Part shown: positions 1 to 8,488 of the stretch, one piece after another
Layout: each line of letters opens with the position of its first letter
Numbering within the stretch: position 1 is the stretch's first letter
Assembly: GCA_019637155.1 (NCBI GenBank)
Contig: JAHBWE010000019.1
Coordinates: forward strand, 153,497-217,496
Length of the DNA: 64,000 nucleotides
DNA from: Labilithrix sp.
GTDB taxonomy: Bacteria > Myxococcota_A > Polyangia > Polyangiales > Polyangiaceae
Direction of reading: 5' to 3'
Translations under genes and position numbers: made by a program
Notes under the pieces: model-generated
Told to the model about the DNA's origin: nothing
Database searches by the model: none
What the model saw: the letters and a program-made list of their open reading frames with translations, nothing else

Positions 1-205
1 GGAAGGAGTCGGGATCGATCTCCGCCGTCTCCTGGAGGTGGCGCGTGAACGCGAACGGGTGCTCCGAGTCGGTCGCCCACGCGAGGCGGCCGCGCTGCAA
101 GTAGACGTGGACCTCCGCCGTCCGCGAGGCGCAGATGAACTCGCCGGTCCCGGCGCGGAGGGCGATCCCGCGCAGGGTCTCGAACGGGCGCGGATCGGTC
201 GTCAT
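1..205 (-). CDS. PATAN/DUF4388-like protein, 3' end outside the window
   Basis: Reading the minus strand from an ATG at 203-205 gives 68 residues that run off the left edge. The fragment starts MTTDPRPFETL and continues with short hydrophobic strands and a VYLQRGRLAWA segment. That is the layout of the beta-rich PATAN/DUF4388 domain, which is common in Myxococcota signalling proteins and usually acts as a protein-protein interaction module. The start overlaps the stop of the preceding gene by ATGA (202-205), so the two are translationally coupled. The family call is inference from a short fragment; the remaining domains cannot be seen. Confidence 0.5.
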   Translation of the reverse strand, partial: MTTDPRPFETLRGIALRAGTGEFICASRTAEVHVYLQRGRLAWATDSEHPFAFTRHLQETAEIDPDSF

Positions 206-1266
206 CGCGCCCCTCGCCGATAGCCGCGCGCGAGCCGCGCGATCGCGCCGTGCCACGCGCCCGCGCCCGCGCGCTCGGGCCTCGCGAGGAGCGCGTCGAG
301 CTCCTCGTCGAGCCCCTCGAGCGGCGCGAGGCGCGCGAGGACGGCGGCGGGAGGTGCGCCCGCGATCGACTCGAGCTCCACCGCGGCCGCGTGGACGATG
401 ACCGCGTCGTGCTCGAGGAGCTCCTGGCGGCGGTTCACCTGCGCGAGCATGCGCACGAACGCGACGAGGTCCTGCCAGAGGCGCATCCCGGCGGTGGGGT
501 CCTTCTCGTGGCGGAGCCAGTCGAGGATCCTCCGCTGCACGTCGCGGAGCTGGAGTCGATCGCGGACGCGGAGGCTCGGGTACACGTCCCAGCCGACGAG
601 CATCGCGATCGCGGTGCCGGCGGCGCGGAGCGCGGCGTGGAGCGTCCCCGGCGTCGGCTCGCCGGCGGCGAGGACGCGCGCGCGGAGCCTCGCGCACGCG
701 CGGCGGACGCGGAGCGAGTCCTCGAGCTCGGACGCGAAGTCGAACGCCGCCTCGCCGTAGCCGGCGCGCGCGAACGCGAGGTCGATCGACGTGAGCGCCT
801 TCCTCACGCGGCGGAGCGCGCTGTCGCACTCGCCGACGATCGCGATCGCGTCGCGACAGGCCTTCACGCGCTCGAGGCGCTCGGCGCGCTGGCGCAGCTC
901 GAGGTGCGCGAGGAACGCGATGTCGCCGACCGCCTGCAGCGACGACGACGACTGGGCCGCGATCGCGGCGTCGATCGCCTGCTCGAAGCCGGCGTAGGGC
1001 GCGGCGAGGGGGTCGCCTTCGGCGCGCTCCTCCGTCGACGCGACCGCGCCGTACGCGACACGCACCTCGGCGATCAGCCCGTTCGCGGACGCGAGCAGCC
1101 CCGACACGATCGGCTCGAGCTCCGAGGCGAGGCGATCGGGCGGCATCGACTCGTAGGCGCGGATGTCGACCGCGAGCACACGCGCCGTGAGCGAGGCGAG
1201 CTCGGTCTTGAACTTCGCGAGCTCGCGCGGACGCTCCGGCATCGGACCGCCGAGTGTCCGTTCCAT
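202..1266 (-). CDS. Unrecognised all-helical protein, 354 aa
   Basis: I do not recognise this family. The protein is rich in Ala, Arg, Glu and Leu, has no membrane segment, signal peptide or catalytic motif that I can see, and looks almost entirely alpha-helical. It is cytoplasmic. An internal Met at residue 9 (1242) is an alternative start. Its stop overlaps the start of the PATAN-like gene by 4 bp, so the two are probably co-expressed and may act together. In myxobacteria such pairs often sit near small-GTPase or signalling genes, and an MglA-like GTPase lies 5 kb upstream, but no direct link is visible. High third-position GC and the coupled start support it being a real gene. Confidence 0.7.
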   Translation of the reverse strand: MERTLGGPMPERPRELAKFKTELASLTARVLAVDIRAYESMPPDRLASELEPIVSGLLASANGLIAEVRVAYGAVASTEERAEGDPLAAPYAGFEQAIDAAIAAQSSSSLQAVGDIAFLAHLELRQRAERLERVKACRDAIAIVGECDSALRRVRKALTSIDLAFARAGYGEAAFDFASELEDSLRVRRACARLRARVLAAGEPTPGTLHAALRAAGTAIAMLVGWDVYPSLRVRDRLQLRDVQRRILDWLRHEKDPTAGMRLWQDLVAFVRMLAQVNRRQELLEHDAVIVHAAAVELESIAGAPPAAVLARLAPLEGLDEELDALLARPERAGAGAWHGAIARLARGYRRGAR

Positions 1267-1323
1267 CGCGCGCGTTCGATACTGTCCGATCGTTCGCGCT
1301 CCCTGTCTTCCGATGCAGGCGGG

Positions 1324-2163
1324 TCACACGAGCAGGCGGAGCAGCGCGGCGCGTCCGGTCCTGCCGAGCCGCCGGAGCACGGCCACGCGGCGCCGGCGGA
1401 CGTGCGCGGGCGAGGTCCCGAGCGTGGCCGCGGCCGCGGCGACGGGTTGCTCGAAGCCCGCCAGCACCGCGCGATCGAGCGCGGAGAGCCGCGCGCCGAG
1501 GGCCGCCTCCTCGAGCAGCCCGCGGTTCGCCGTCGCCGCGTCCTCCGCGCGCACGCGCTGGACGCTCAGGCGGACGTGGTCCTCGCTCAGGCGCTCGGCC
1601 TCGAGGACCTCGTACAGCTCGGGCGCGCGCTCGCGCACCGTCGTCGCGCGCGGCTCCCGCGCGAGGAGTGGGCAGTCGGCGCACGGAACCGAGCAGTGGT
1701 GGAGCACCTCGTGGCAGCGCGGGCCGCCGGACAGGAAGTAGTGACGGACCTCCGCGCCGATCGTGAGGCGGCGGAGGTGGCCGAACGTCGCGGGATCGAT
1801 CTCGATCTCGTACTCGATCGCGGGCGAGTCCTCCGCGGCGCGCTTCTGCTCGACCGCGGCGCAGACGACGAGGACCGCGCCGGAGTCGATGAGCGCCCCG
1901 CGGAGCGTGAGCTCGACCCGGCCCACGCCGTCGGGCATGACGATCGTGCAGATCGTGTCGCGCCCGAGGATGCCCTCGAGGGCCCGCCGCGCGAGCTCCC
2001 AGAGCGGATCCATCCGCGAGCCCTCCAGGAGCTCCGCGCCCGGCTCGAGCTCGAGCAGCGCCGCGAGCCGCTCGTCGAAGAGGCGCACCTGGAGCGTCCG
2101 ATCGATCACCAGCGCCGGCGCGCATCGAGCGGCGAGGAGCTCCGCGAGCGCTTTCCAGTCCAT
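1324..2163 (-). CDS. PAS-like / Cys-motif / degenerate LuxR-type HTH regulator
   Basis: The 279-residue protein has three parts. Residues 1-105 form a PAS-like sensor region. A middle domain carries the cysteine signature CHEVLHHCSVPCADCPLL (around 145-162), a pattern known from PAS-linked sensor proteins (CY...PC..CP). Residues 215-279 form a helix-turn-helix resembling the LuxR/GerE domain but strongly diverged (PVAAAAATLGTSPAHVRRRR). It is paralogous to the next gene upstream (2260-3147), with the same order and the same Cys motif. No receiver domain is present, so it would be a one-component regulator; the cysteines could bind metal or sense redox state (inference). The diverged recognition helix may mean different targets or loss of DNA binding. 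Confidence 0.7.
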   Translation of the reverse strand: MDWKALAELLAARCAPALVIDRTLQVRLFDERLAALLELEPGAELLEGSRMDPLWELARRALEGILGRDTICTIVMPDGVGRVELTLRGALIDSGAVLVVCAAVEQKRAAEDSPAIEYEIEIDPATFGHLRRLTIGAEVRHYFLSGGPRCHEVLHHCSVPCADCPLLAREPRATTVRERAPELYEVLEAERLSEDHVRLSVQRVRAEDAATANRGLLEEAALGARLSALDRAVLAGFEQPVAAAAATLGTSPAHVRRRRVAVLRRLGRTGRAALLRLLV

Positions 2164-2259
2164 CGAGCTCGTACGACAGCAAACCGAGGCCGGCGCGCCT
2201 ACCGCTCGGCGGGGCAGGGCCCACTCGCTCGAAGTACAGTCGCGGCGCCGGGCGCGCGG

Positions 2260-3147
2260 TCAGGTGATCAGGCGCACGAGGTCCGCGCGCGAGTCCGCGC
2301 CGAGCTTCTCGAGGACGTTGGCTTGATGGAACTTCACCGTCCGGATGCTGATCCCCAAGATCGTCGCGATGTCGGCGAGCGAGCGCCCCATCAGGAGGTA
2401 GGTCAGCACCGCGCGCTCGCGCTCGGAGAGGTGCGCCGCGTCGGCGAGCGAGCGGAGCTTGGACTCGTGGATCGCGTTGAGTGTCCGCTCCGAGATCCGG
2501 CGGAGCCGCACGCGGATGCGGTCGTCCTGCGCCTCCGCGGTGACGACCTCGTAGATGTTCTCCGGTCCGCCGATCCAGCGCGCCGCCGTGCGCGGCCAGC
2601 GCGTCGCTTCGTGCTGGAGCGCCGGGCAGTCGTTGCACGGCGTGCCGTGTCCGTGGATCGCCGCGTAGCAGCGCTCGGGCAGGACCTTCAGCCGCGGGCC
2701 GCGCGGCGTGGTGAGGCTGATGAGCCGGCCGAAGTCGGAGACGGAGGAGGCGATCTCGTAGTCGACCTCGTCCTCGCACGCGAGGGTGTGGGCTTCGAGC
2801 GGCTCCGCCGACGACACGGTGAGGAGGAGCCCTTGCTCGTCGTTTCGGCCGACGAGCGCGGCCTGGAGCTTGAGGACGAAGCGCGCGTTCTGCGGCGTGC
2901 TCGCCTCGCAATCGAAGGAGCGCAACGTCCCGGAGAGCGCCCGTTCGATCCGTGAGCGGGCGACGACGGCGTGCGCCGTGGGTGCGATCGCCTCCGACCA
3001 GTGACGTCCTTCGATGTCCTCGCGCTGCCAGCCGAGGAGGGTCTCGAAGGACGTGCTGAACATGCGAACGTAGCCGTCGCGATCGAGCAGCGCGCATGCC
3101 TGTCCTTGGTTGGCGAAGTGAAGTGCGACCGCTTGCCAGCTCACCAC
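2260..3147 (-). CDS. PAS / Cys-motif / LuxR-type transcriptional regulator
   Basis: The 295-residue protein begins with a clear PAS domain (residues about 10-110, with ALLDRDGYVRMFS and LLGWQREDIEG). A middle domain follows with the signature CYAAIHGHGTPCNDCPAL (about 180-197). It ends in a canonical LuxR/GerE helix-turn-helix (about 230-295: LSERERAVLTYLLMGRSLAD, then GISIRTVKFHQANVLEKLG). The DNA-binding domain is intact, unlike that of its downstream paralogue. The sensing role of PAS plus the cysteine cluster is inference; activation of transcription is the usual role of this HTH family. The gene stands alone with about 96 bp to its downstream neighbour. Confidence 0.85.
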   Translation of the reverse strand: MVSWQAVALHFANQGQACALLDRDGYVRMFSTSFETLLGWQREDIEGRHWSEAIAPTAHAVVARSRIERALSGTLRSFDCEASTPQNARFVLKLQAALVGRNDEQGLLLTVSSAEPLEAHTLACEDEVDYEIASSVSDFGRLISLTTPRGPRLKVLPERCYAAIHGHGTPCNDCPALQHEATRWPRTAARWIGGPENIYEVVTAEAQDDRIRVRLRRISERTLNAIHESKLRSLADAAHLSERERAVLTYLLMGRSLADIATILGISIRTVKFHQANVLEKLGADSRADLVRLIT

Positions 3148-3240
3148 GTCGGCTCGCTCCCTCTCCCCCTACGGTCTCTCCCCGTCGAGACATCATTCAC
3201 GCGGTCGTCGTGCGTTCCATGGAAAACGCTGACGCATCGC

Positions 3241-3276
3241 TGCTCAGCGCTGCTCAATGCTGCTCAGCGCTGCTCA
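3241..3276. repeat. Short 10-bp tandem repeat (TGCTCAGCGC-like, about 3.5 copies)
   Basis: Units TGCTCAGCGC, TGCTCAATGC, TGCTCAGCGC and TGCTCA follow one another head to tail. They span the last codons and the stop of the large ATPase regulator and the adjacent intergenic space. This is probably replication slippage. The 10-bp period is close to one helical turn, so a binding-site function is possible but unsupported. Confidence 0.6.
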
Positions 3277-5582
3277 CCAGCTGCTCGGGTCCTCGTGCTC
3301 CGCCGCGCGAGCTCCTCTCGATCGCGGACGAGCTCTGCGACGCGCTCGAGCCCGCGCGCGAGGCAGCGGCGAAAGGTGCTGTACGGCATCGCCATTTCGG
3401 CGGCGATCTTCTCGTGTTTCCCCGCGCGCTCGAAGTACACCGCCTCGAGCACCTCCCGCTCCTTCTTCTCGCGGTATCCGCTCCCGAGCGAGGTGACGAT
3501 CTGCCGGAGCAGCCGCTCGAGCACCACCGCTTTGTCGGCCGGGATCGCGTCGGCGCTCGCCTCGGCCGCGACGACGCTGAGCGAGAGGAGCGGGCTGTCG
3601 ACGAGCCGCTCGGGGCGCTCGAGGAGGAGGAGCGCCTCGCGCACCGTCGCGGTCGATATGAGCGGCGTGGAGATGGGGACGGTGGGCAGATGAACGGTCC
3701 CCCGGACGTCGCTCGCTTCGAGGAGGGCGGTCAGCACCGCGCGCGGCGAGATCCCTCGAAGGTCGCTGTAGATCTGAGAGTGCGGTCCCACCATCTCCGG
3801 CGCGTCGCAGAAGGGCAGGTCCATCGTCGCGATCGGGAGCTCGTTGCTCGGGAGCGTGAAGATCGCCCCGACCGCGTGCGGCCGCGCGAGCACGATCGGG
3901 AAGAAGCGCCGGAAGAGCGACTGCGAGGTGGCGGCCCAGGCCCCCGCCGCCGCGTCCTTGCCGATCCACGAGAGGACCGCGATCACGTGCTCGTCGGCCG
4001 CGAGCGTCGCGCGCTGCCGGAGCAGCTCGAGCGCGGACGCGAGCTCGGTGTCGTCGCGGATCTCGCCGAGCCGCGCCGCGTTCGCGAGCGTGATCGTCAC
4101 GTACTGGCAGATCCCTTCGATCCCGTCGGCCCCTTCGACGACGATCGTGACGGCGTAGCCTCGATCCAACCGCCGGAGGAGCGCCGCGGCCGCGCGCTCG
4201 TCCCCGAACGCGGCGGACGCGACGTCGATCGCGGCGCGCTCGGTCCGCCGCGCGATGCGGGCGAGAGGGAGTCGGTCCGCGCGCGAGCCGGCGAGGAGCC
4301 GGACGAGCGGCCGGTCGTCGAGCGAGTCGAGGAGGTCGTCGAGGACCGGCACGAGCATCGACACTGTCTCCATCTCGAGCTGCAGCCCGACGTGATGGAC
4401 GAGCCGCCGTTGCAGGTCGGCGTAGCGGACGGGGGACCGCGCGCGCAGGCGCCGCGTGAGCGCCTCGCGCACGACGAGGGGCATGCGGTAGCCGATGCCG
4501 CTCGCGTCCGGGACCGCGACGGTGGCGAGGACGTCGAACGCGGCGGCGGGGTCGACGTCGTCATCGAGCAGCGGCGCGAGGATCTCCTCCGTGACCCGCG
4601 CGGGGATCGAGGCCGCCTCCAGGAGCTCGCGCCGGCCGGCGACGTCGAGGCCGAGCCCGAGCTCGAGCTCGGCTGCTCCGCGAATGGTGCCGGCGAGGGT
4701 GACGACGCAGAGCGGGTGGCCGAAAGCGCGCCGGACCAGATCGCCGACGTGCTCGGGCGGCACCCCGAGGCTCGTCGCGAGCTCGGCGATCTCCTCGTCC
4801 CCGAGCACGGCGAGCGCCATCACGCGCGGCTTGCGGAGGGACGCGCCCCACGAGCGAGGATCGGGCGATCGTCGTGACGCGACGATCACGCGGCAGTCGG
4901 CGGGGAGGATCGAGCACGGGTTCTCGGCCCCGTCGTCGCGCGCGTCCTGCCAGTGATCGAAGTTGTCGATGATGACGACCCACCCCCGCATCCCGAGCGC
5001 GCGCGCCCGCGCGACCCGCTCGAGCGGCGAGCGCGCGGGCGGGCCGCCGGTGATCTCGAGCGCGATCGCCTCTTGCGTCGGCGGGACGCGGCGCGCGTCG
5101 ATGCGGACGCACGGGCAGCCGAGCTCGTCGCAGCGCGCGGCGAGGGCGGCGAGGAGGGCGCTCTTCCCGATGCCGAGCGGCCCCTGGACGTAGAGGACGT
5201 CGTCGCTCCCGTCGGCGAGGTAGTCCTCGAGCTGGGAGAGCTCCGCGACGCGGCCCACGACGTAGGGGATGGAGCGGGAGGTGCGACCGCGCTTCCCCGC
5301 GGTCTCGAAGAGGAGGAGCCACGTCTCGTCGCCGACCGCGGCGCTGCGCGCGACGAGGGTCCGGCCTTCGATCGCGGGCGGGAGCGTGACCTGGCCCGTC
5401 AGGCGATGCGCCGCGAGGAGGGCGAGCCGGCGCGCCGGGAGCGGGAGCAGATCGAGGAGGAGGCGGCCCTCGAGCGGCGGCGACGTGTCGAGCCACCGGG
5501 CGAGCCGGCGATCGGCGCTGACGAGCCGCATCTCCGCATCGACGACGCCGATGAGTTGCTCGTTCGCGCTGGGCTCTCCCAT
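3264..5582 (-). CDS. Large STAND-like ATPase regulator with C-terminal HTH-like end
   Basis: From the ATG at 5582 (MGEPSANEQLIG) the protein is 772 residues; an upstream TTG at 5639 would add 19 Arg-rich residues and is less likely. An N-terminal PAS-like part (GVVDAEMRLVSADRRLARWL) precedes a P-loop ATPase with Walker A GPLGIGKSALL and a Walker B-like VVIIDNFDHW, then long helical repeats. The last 70 residues (ERAGKHEKIAAEMAMPYSTF, RRCLARGLERV) read like a winged or sigma-type HTH. This layout matches STAND ATPase transcription regulators of the MalT/AfsR kind, which oligomerise on ligand binding. The ligand is unknown. It is transcribed in the same direction as the two PAS-LuxR genes and may belong to one signalling cluster. 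Confidence 0.7.
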   Translation of the reverse strand: MGEPSANEQLIGVVDAEMRLVSADRRLARWLDTSPPLEGRLLLDLLPLPARRLALLAAHRLTGQVTLPPAIEGRTLVARSAAVGDETWLLLFETAGKRGRTSRSIPYVVGRVAELSQLEDYLADGSDDVLYVQGPLGIGKSALLAALAARCDELGCPCVRIDARRVPPTQEAIALEITGGPPARSPLERVARARALGMRGWVVIIDNFDHWQDARDDGAENPCSILPADCRVIVASRRSPDPRSWGASLRKPRVMALAVLGDEEIAELATSLGVPPEHVGDLVRRAFGHPLCVVTLAGTIRGAAELELGLGLDVAGRRELLEAASIPARVTEEILAPLLDDDVDPAAAFDVLATVAVPDASGIGYRMPLVVREALTRRLRARSPVRYADLQRRLVHHVGLQLEMETVSMLVPVLDDLLDSLDDRPLVRLLAGSRADRLPLARIARRTERAAIDVASAAFGDERAAAALLRRLDRGYAVTIVVEGADGIEGICQYVTITLANAARLGEIRDDTELASALELLRQRATLAADEHVIAVLSWIGKDAAAGAWAATSQSLFRRFFPIVLARPHAVGAIFTLPSNELPIATMDLPFCDAPEMVGPHSQIYSDLRGISPRAVLTALLEASDVRGTVHLPTVPISTPLISTATVREALLLLERPERLVDSPLLSLSVVAAEASADAIPADKAVVLERLLRQIVTSLGSGYREKKEREVLEAVYFERAGKHEKIAAEMAMPYSTFRRCLARGLERVAELVRDREELARRSTRTRAAGEQR

Positions 5583-5696
5583 CTTTGCGATCAGCCGTCC
5601 ATGCTCGCGCCGCTTCGCGGGGCGCGGGCCGAGCGCCAAGATACCAACGAGCGCGCTCTCCTCCGGCGCTTTCGGCGCGCTCGATCGCGGCGCGAT

Positions 5697-6389
5697 CTAG
5701 GCCTCCCGCCGCTTCGACTCGAGGGCGAGCGTGAGCTCTTCGACGAGCGCGTCGCGGTCGCGGAGCGCGCGCTCGAGCGACGCGGCGTCGAGCGGTGAGG
5801 CCGCGAGCGCGTCGACGAGGCGGCGCTCCAGCGCGTCGATCGTCGCGTCTCGCGACTCCGTGAGCTCGCGGACCCGGGCCTCGAGGCGGGCTATCCCGTT
5901 CCGCAGCTCGAGGACCTCTCGCTGCGTGTCGCGGAGGAGGGACTCCGTCGACCGGAGCTTCTTCTCGTGCGCGCCGTGCTCCTGCTGCGCGGTCGCGAGG
6001 CGGGCGGCCGCGTCGCGCCGCTCGGCCTCCTTGCGCGCGATCGTCTGCTCGAGCCGCGTCTGCTCGCGCACGCGTTGCTCGAGCTCGAGGCGGAGCGGCG
6101 CGAGGAGCGCCTCCTCGTCGATGATCGGGGCGGGCGCCTGCGCCGCGAGCTCGCGCCGCGCCGCGTCGCGCTCGGCGGCCACGCCCGCGAGCCGCTCCTC
6201 CAGCGCGCGGAGCTGGCGCGCCCGCGTGTCCGCTTCACCGGCGCGCGCCTCCGCGGCGGCCGCGCTCGCGGCCTCGGCGTCGGCGAGACGAGCGCGGAGC
6301 GCGTCGAGCTCGGAGCCTGCGACGAGGCGGCGGAGCCAGGCGAGGAGCCCTTTGCTGTTTGGCGCGAGCGCGCTCTCGTCGCGGCTCAT
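5697..6389 (-). CDS. Coiled-coil protein partnered with the MglA-like GTPase
   Basis: The ATG at 6387-6389 overlaps the stop of the upstream GTPase gene by ATGA, so the two are translationally coupled. The 230-residue product is a nearly continuous coiled coil from about residue 25 (heptads rich in Ala, Arg, Glu and Leu), with a single break at APAPIIDEEA near residue 100. No enzymatic motif or membrane segment is seen. By context it is a candidate effector, scaffold or GAP-like partner of the GTPase (inference). Coiled-coil proteins commonly accompany MglA-type GTPases in myxobacterial polarity and motility systems. Confidence 0.75.
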   Translation of the reverse strand: MSRDESALAPNSKGLLAWLRRLVAGSELDALRARLADAEAASAAAAEARAGEADTRARQLRALEERLAGVAAERDAARRELAAQAPAPIIDEEALLAPLRLELEQRVREQTRLEQTIARKEAERRDAAARLATAQQEHGAHEKKLRSTESLLRDTQREVLELRNGIARLEARVRELTESRDATIDALERRLVDALAASPLDAASLERALRDRDALVEELTLALESKRREA

Positions 6390-7390
6390 GGCTCGATGCT
6401 CCAGAGCCAGGTGTCCGCGATCGCGAAGGTCGCGGCGGTCGTGGCGGTCGTGGCGGTCGCGTTCTTCGCGTTTTTCGCGTCGAGGCGGACGCGCTCGAGC
6501 GCGCGAGCGTGAAGCGCGGCGCGCGCGTCGTCCGCGGCGGCGTGCGGGATCGCGCGCGCCGAGAGCGCGCCGGCGCGCAGGGTGAAGGCGCCGTGTGTGT
6601 CGTCGACCGCGAGGGCGCCCGTCGCGATCGCGCGGGCGAGCGCGCGGAGCGTGCGGCGTCCGCCCGGCTCCGGCCACACGTCGCCGCGCGGCGCGTCCTC
6701 GTCCGGCAGCGGCGGACACGTCGCCGCGCCGAGGCGCGCCGAGCCGTCGAGCCGCGCGAGGAGCGTGGCCTCGTCTTCGGCCGCCGGCATGGCCTCCGCG
6801 CCGATCTGCACGAGGTCCCGCTCGACGAGCGTCGCCGCGCTCCGGATCGCGCGCATGACGGTCTCGCGCACGCCGGCCCCGTTCGTCACGCTCGCGGGGA
6901 CGACCTCGATCGCGGCCGGGATCGCGAGCGCCGCCGCGACGGCCTCGGGTGTGAGCGCGTCGGGGAGGTCTTGTTGGTTCGCCTGGACGATGATCGGGGG
7001 AGGGGCCGCGCGTTCGGCGAGGCGCGCGAGGAGGAGCTCGAGCGCCGGCTTCGCCTCGCGGACCCCGGCGCGCGTGCTGTCGCAGACGAACACGATCACG
7101 TCGGCCTCGAGCGCGATCCGGAGGCGGCGGATCGAGAGACCGCCGCGGCCCGGCGTCGTGACGAGCTGGGCGCGCAGCGGATACCCGCCGACGACGCCGC
7201 CGTTGAAGGTGAGCCAGTCGAAGTAGGTGGTGGCGGTCTCGGTCCGTCGCGGCGACGAGAGCTCTCCGCGCCGCTGCGCCGAGAAGGTCTCGACGAGCGC
7301 GGCGAGGTTCGCGGTCTTGCCCGAGCCGGACGGCCCGTCGTAGACCACGCGCACGATGACGTGGCCGTTGCGTCGATCGAAGGCACCCAT
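6386..7390 (-). CDS. MglA-like small GTPase with C-terminal extension
   Basis: The 334-residue protein carries a GTPase G domain: P-loop GPSGSGKTANL (about 19-29), a G3-like TTPGRGGLSIRR (about 88-99) and a G4-like QANQQDLPDA (about 155-164; NQQD in place of NKxD). This matches the Ras-like MglA/GtaB branch used by myxobacteria for polarity and motility switching. TTPGRG replaces the usual DTPGQ, so the catalytic Gln is not in its normal place and intrinsic hydrolysis may be low (inference). About 120 residues follow the G domain, much longer than MglA (about 195 aa), and may bind partners. The downstream coiled-coil gene overlaps by 4 bp. Confidence 0.8.
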   Translation of the reverse strand: MGAFDRRNGHVIVRVVYDGPSGSGKTANLAALVETFSAQRRGELSSPRRTETATTYFDWLTFNGGVVGGYPLRAQLVTTPGRGGLSIRRLRIALEADVIVFVCDSTRAGVREAKPALELLLARLAERAAPPPIIVQANQQDLPDALTPEAVAAALAIPAAIEVVPASVTNGAGVRETVMRAIRSAATLVERDLVQIGAEAMPAAEDEATLLARLDGSARLGAATCPPLPDEDAPRGDVWPEPGGRRTLRALARAIATGALAVDDTHGAFTLRAGALSARAIPHAAADDARAALHARALERVRLDAKNAKNATATTATTAATFAIADTWLWSIEP

Positions 7391-7489
7391 GAGGCGGAGA
7401 TCGAGAGTCGCCCGACGGCGCCGGGTCGAATACTGTCCGTCGGGGTCGTCGTCCTGATCGACGAGCCAGGCGACGCCGCGCGGCCGTGG

Positions 7490-8434
7490 TCAGGGCCGCG
7501 GGTACGTCATGACGAGGCTCATCCAGCACTCCTCGCTCGTCGGGTTGACGTAGGCGTGTGGGACGTCGGCGGTGAACGCGATCGCGTCGCCTTTCGCGAG
7601 GTCGAAGGTGTCCGCGCCGAGCTCGAGGACGAGGCGCCCCTGCGTGACGAGGAGGTGCTCGCGCGTGCCGGCCGCGTGCGGCTCGGCGTCCTCGCGCGCG
7701 CGGGCGGCGAGGAACAGCTCGTAGAACTCGAAGCTGCCTTTGTCGTCGGGCGAGAACAGCGCGCGGGACGAGAAGCGCCCGTCGGCGTCGGTGATCGGGC
7801 GCGCGCTCGTGCGGCGGAAGATGCGCGTCGCGAGGTTGGTCGGCTGCGCGAGGAGCGCCGAGAACGGCACCTCGAACGCGCGCGCGAGCTTCCATAGCGC
7901 GCCGAGGCTCGGGACGGTGCGGCCGATCTCGACCTGCCCGAGCGTCTGCCGGCCGACGCCGGTGAGGCCGGCGAGGACGTCGAGGCTCCAGCCGCGCGCG
8001 GTGCGGAGGCGCTTCAGGTTCGCGCCGACGACCGCGTCGAGCGGGGTCGCTTCTTCTTCGACCGCGGTCTTCTCCTTCTCCGCCTCCGCGCTCCCTGGCT
8101 TCTCCGCGCTCCCTGGCTTCTCCGGCGTGACGATCGCGAGGCCCGCTTCCCGCCACGCGGCGGTTCCGCCGTCGAGGTTGAGCACCTCGCCGGCCCCGTT
8201 CTTCAGCGCGAGCTCGGCGGCCTGCCGGCTGCGGCCGCCGCGCTCGCAGACGAAGAGCACGCGTTTCCCGAGCTGCGCGCCGGCGAGGTCCTCGCGGAGC
8301 CGGCCGAGCGGCACGAGGCGCGCGCCGGGGAGGTGACCGGTCGCCCACTCGTGCGGCTCGCGCACGTCGACGACGTCGATTTCCTCTTTCGCGATGAGCT
8401 CTTGCGCGTCGCGCGGGGCGACCGTCCGTACCAT
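7490..8434 (-). CDS. Rhodanese-XRE-cupin fusion regulator
   Basis: Three modules are fused in 314 residues. Residues 5-100 form a rhodanese with the active loop FVCERGGRSRQAA (Cys63; the C-x4-RS loop typical of single-domain sulfurtransferases). A linker with a duplicated EKPGSA follows. Residues about 134-190 are an XRE-type helix-turn-helix (LKRLRTARGWSLDVLAGLTG). Residues 215-310 are a cupin (GTREHLLVTQGRLVLELG). XRE-cupin proteins are a known regulator family; an N-terminal rhodanese on one is unusual. The catalytic Cys is present, so it could carry persulfide sulfur or sense it. It lies 54 bp downstream of the encapsulin-cysteine desulfurase pair on the same strand, which suggests it responds to or regulates sulfur flux there (inference). 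Confidence 0.85.
   Translation of the reverse strand: MVRTVAPRDAQELIAKEEIDVVDVREPHEWATGHLPGARLVPLGRLREDLAGAQLGKRVLFVCERGGRSRQAAELALKNGAGEVLNLDGGTAAWREAGLAIVTPEKPGSAEKPGSAEAEKEKTAVEEEATPLDAVVGANLKRLRTARGWSLDVLAGLTGVGRQTLGQVEIGRTVPSLGALWKLARAFEVPFSALLAQPTNLATRIFRRTSARPITDADGRFSSRALFSPDDKGSFEFYELFLAARAREDAEPHAAGTREHLLVTQGRLVLELGADTFDLAKGDAIAFTADVPHAYVNPTSEECWMSLVMTYPRP
8087..8122. repeat. 18-bp perfect tandem duplication
   Basis: CGCGCTCCCTGGCTTCTC occurs twice head to tail (8087-8104 and 8105-8122). On the minus strand it encodes EKPGSA twice in the linker between the rhodanese and XRE domains. It changes only linker length and keeps the frame. Confidence 0.8.
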
Positions 8435-8488
8435 CGGATCTTGATATCGCGAGCGCGCCGCGCCGAGAAGCTCCTCTGCTCGCCCGCG

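Noticed and set aside
250..2955. Very long open frame on the plus strand, antisense to the first regulators
   Set aside because: Product is Arg/Glu/Ala nonsense typical of the antisense of GC-rich genes; the minus-strand frames show clear domains and coupled starts.
3241..3276. Possible CRISPR-like repeat
   Set aside because: Units are 10 bp without spacers; a simple tandem repeat. No CRISPR array or cas gene was seen.
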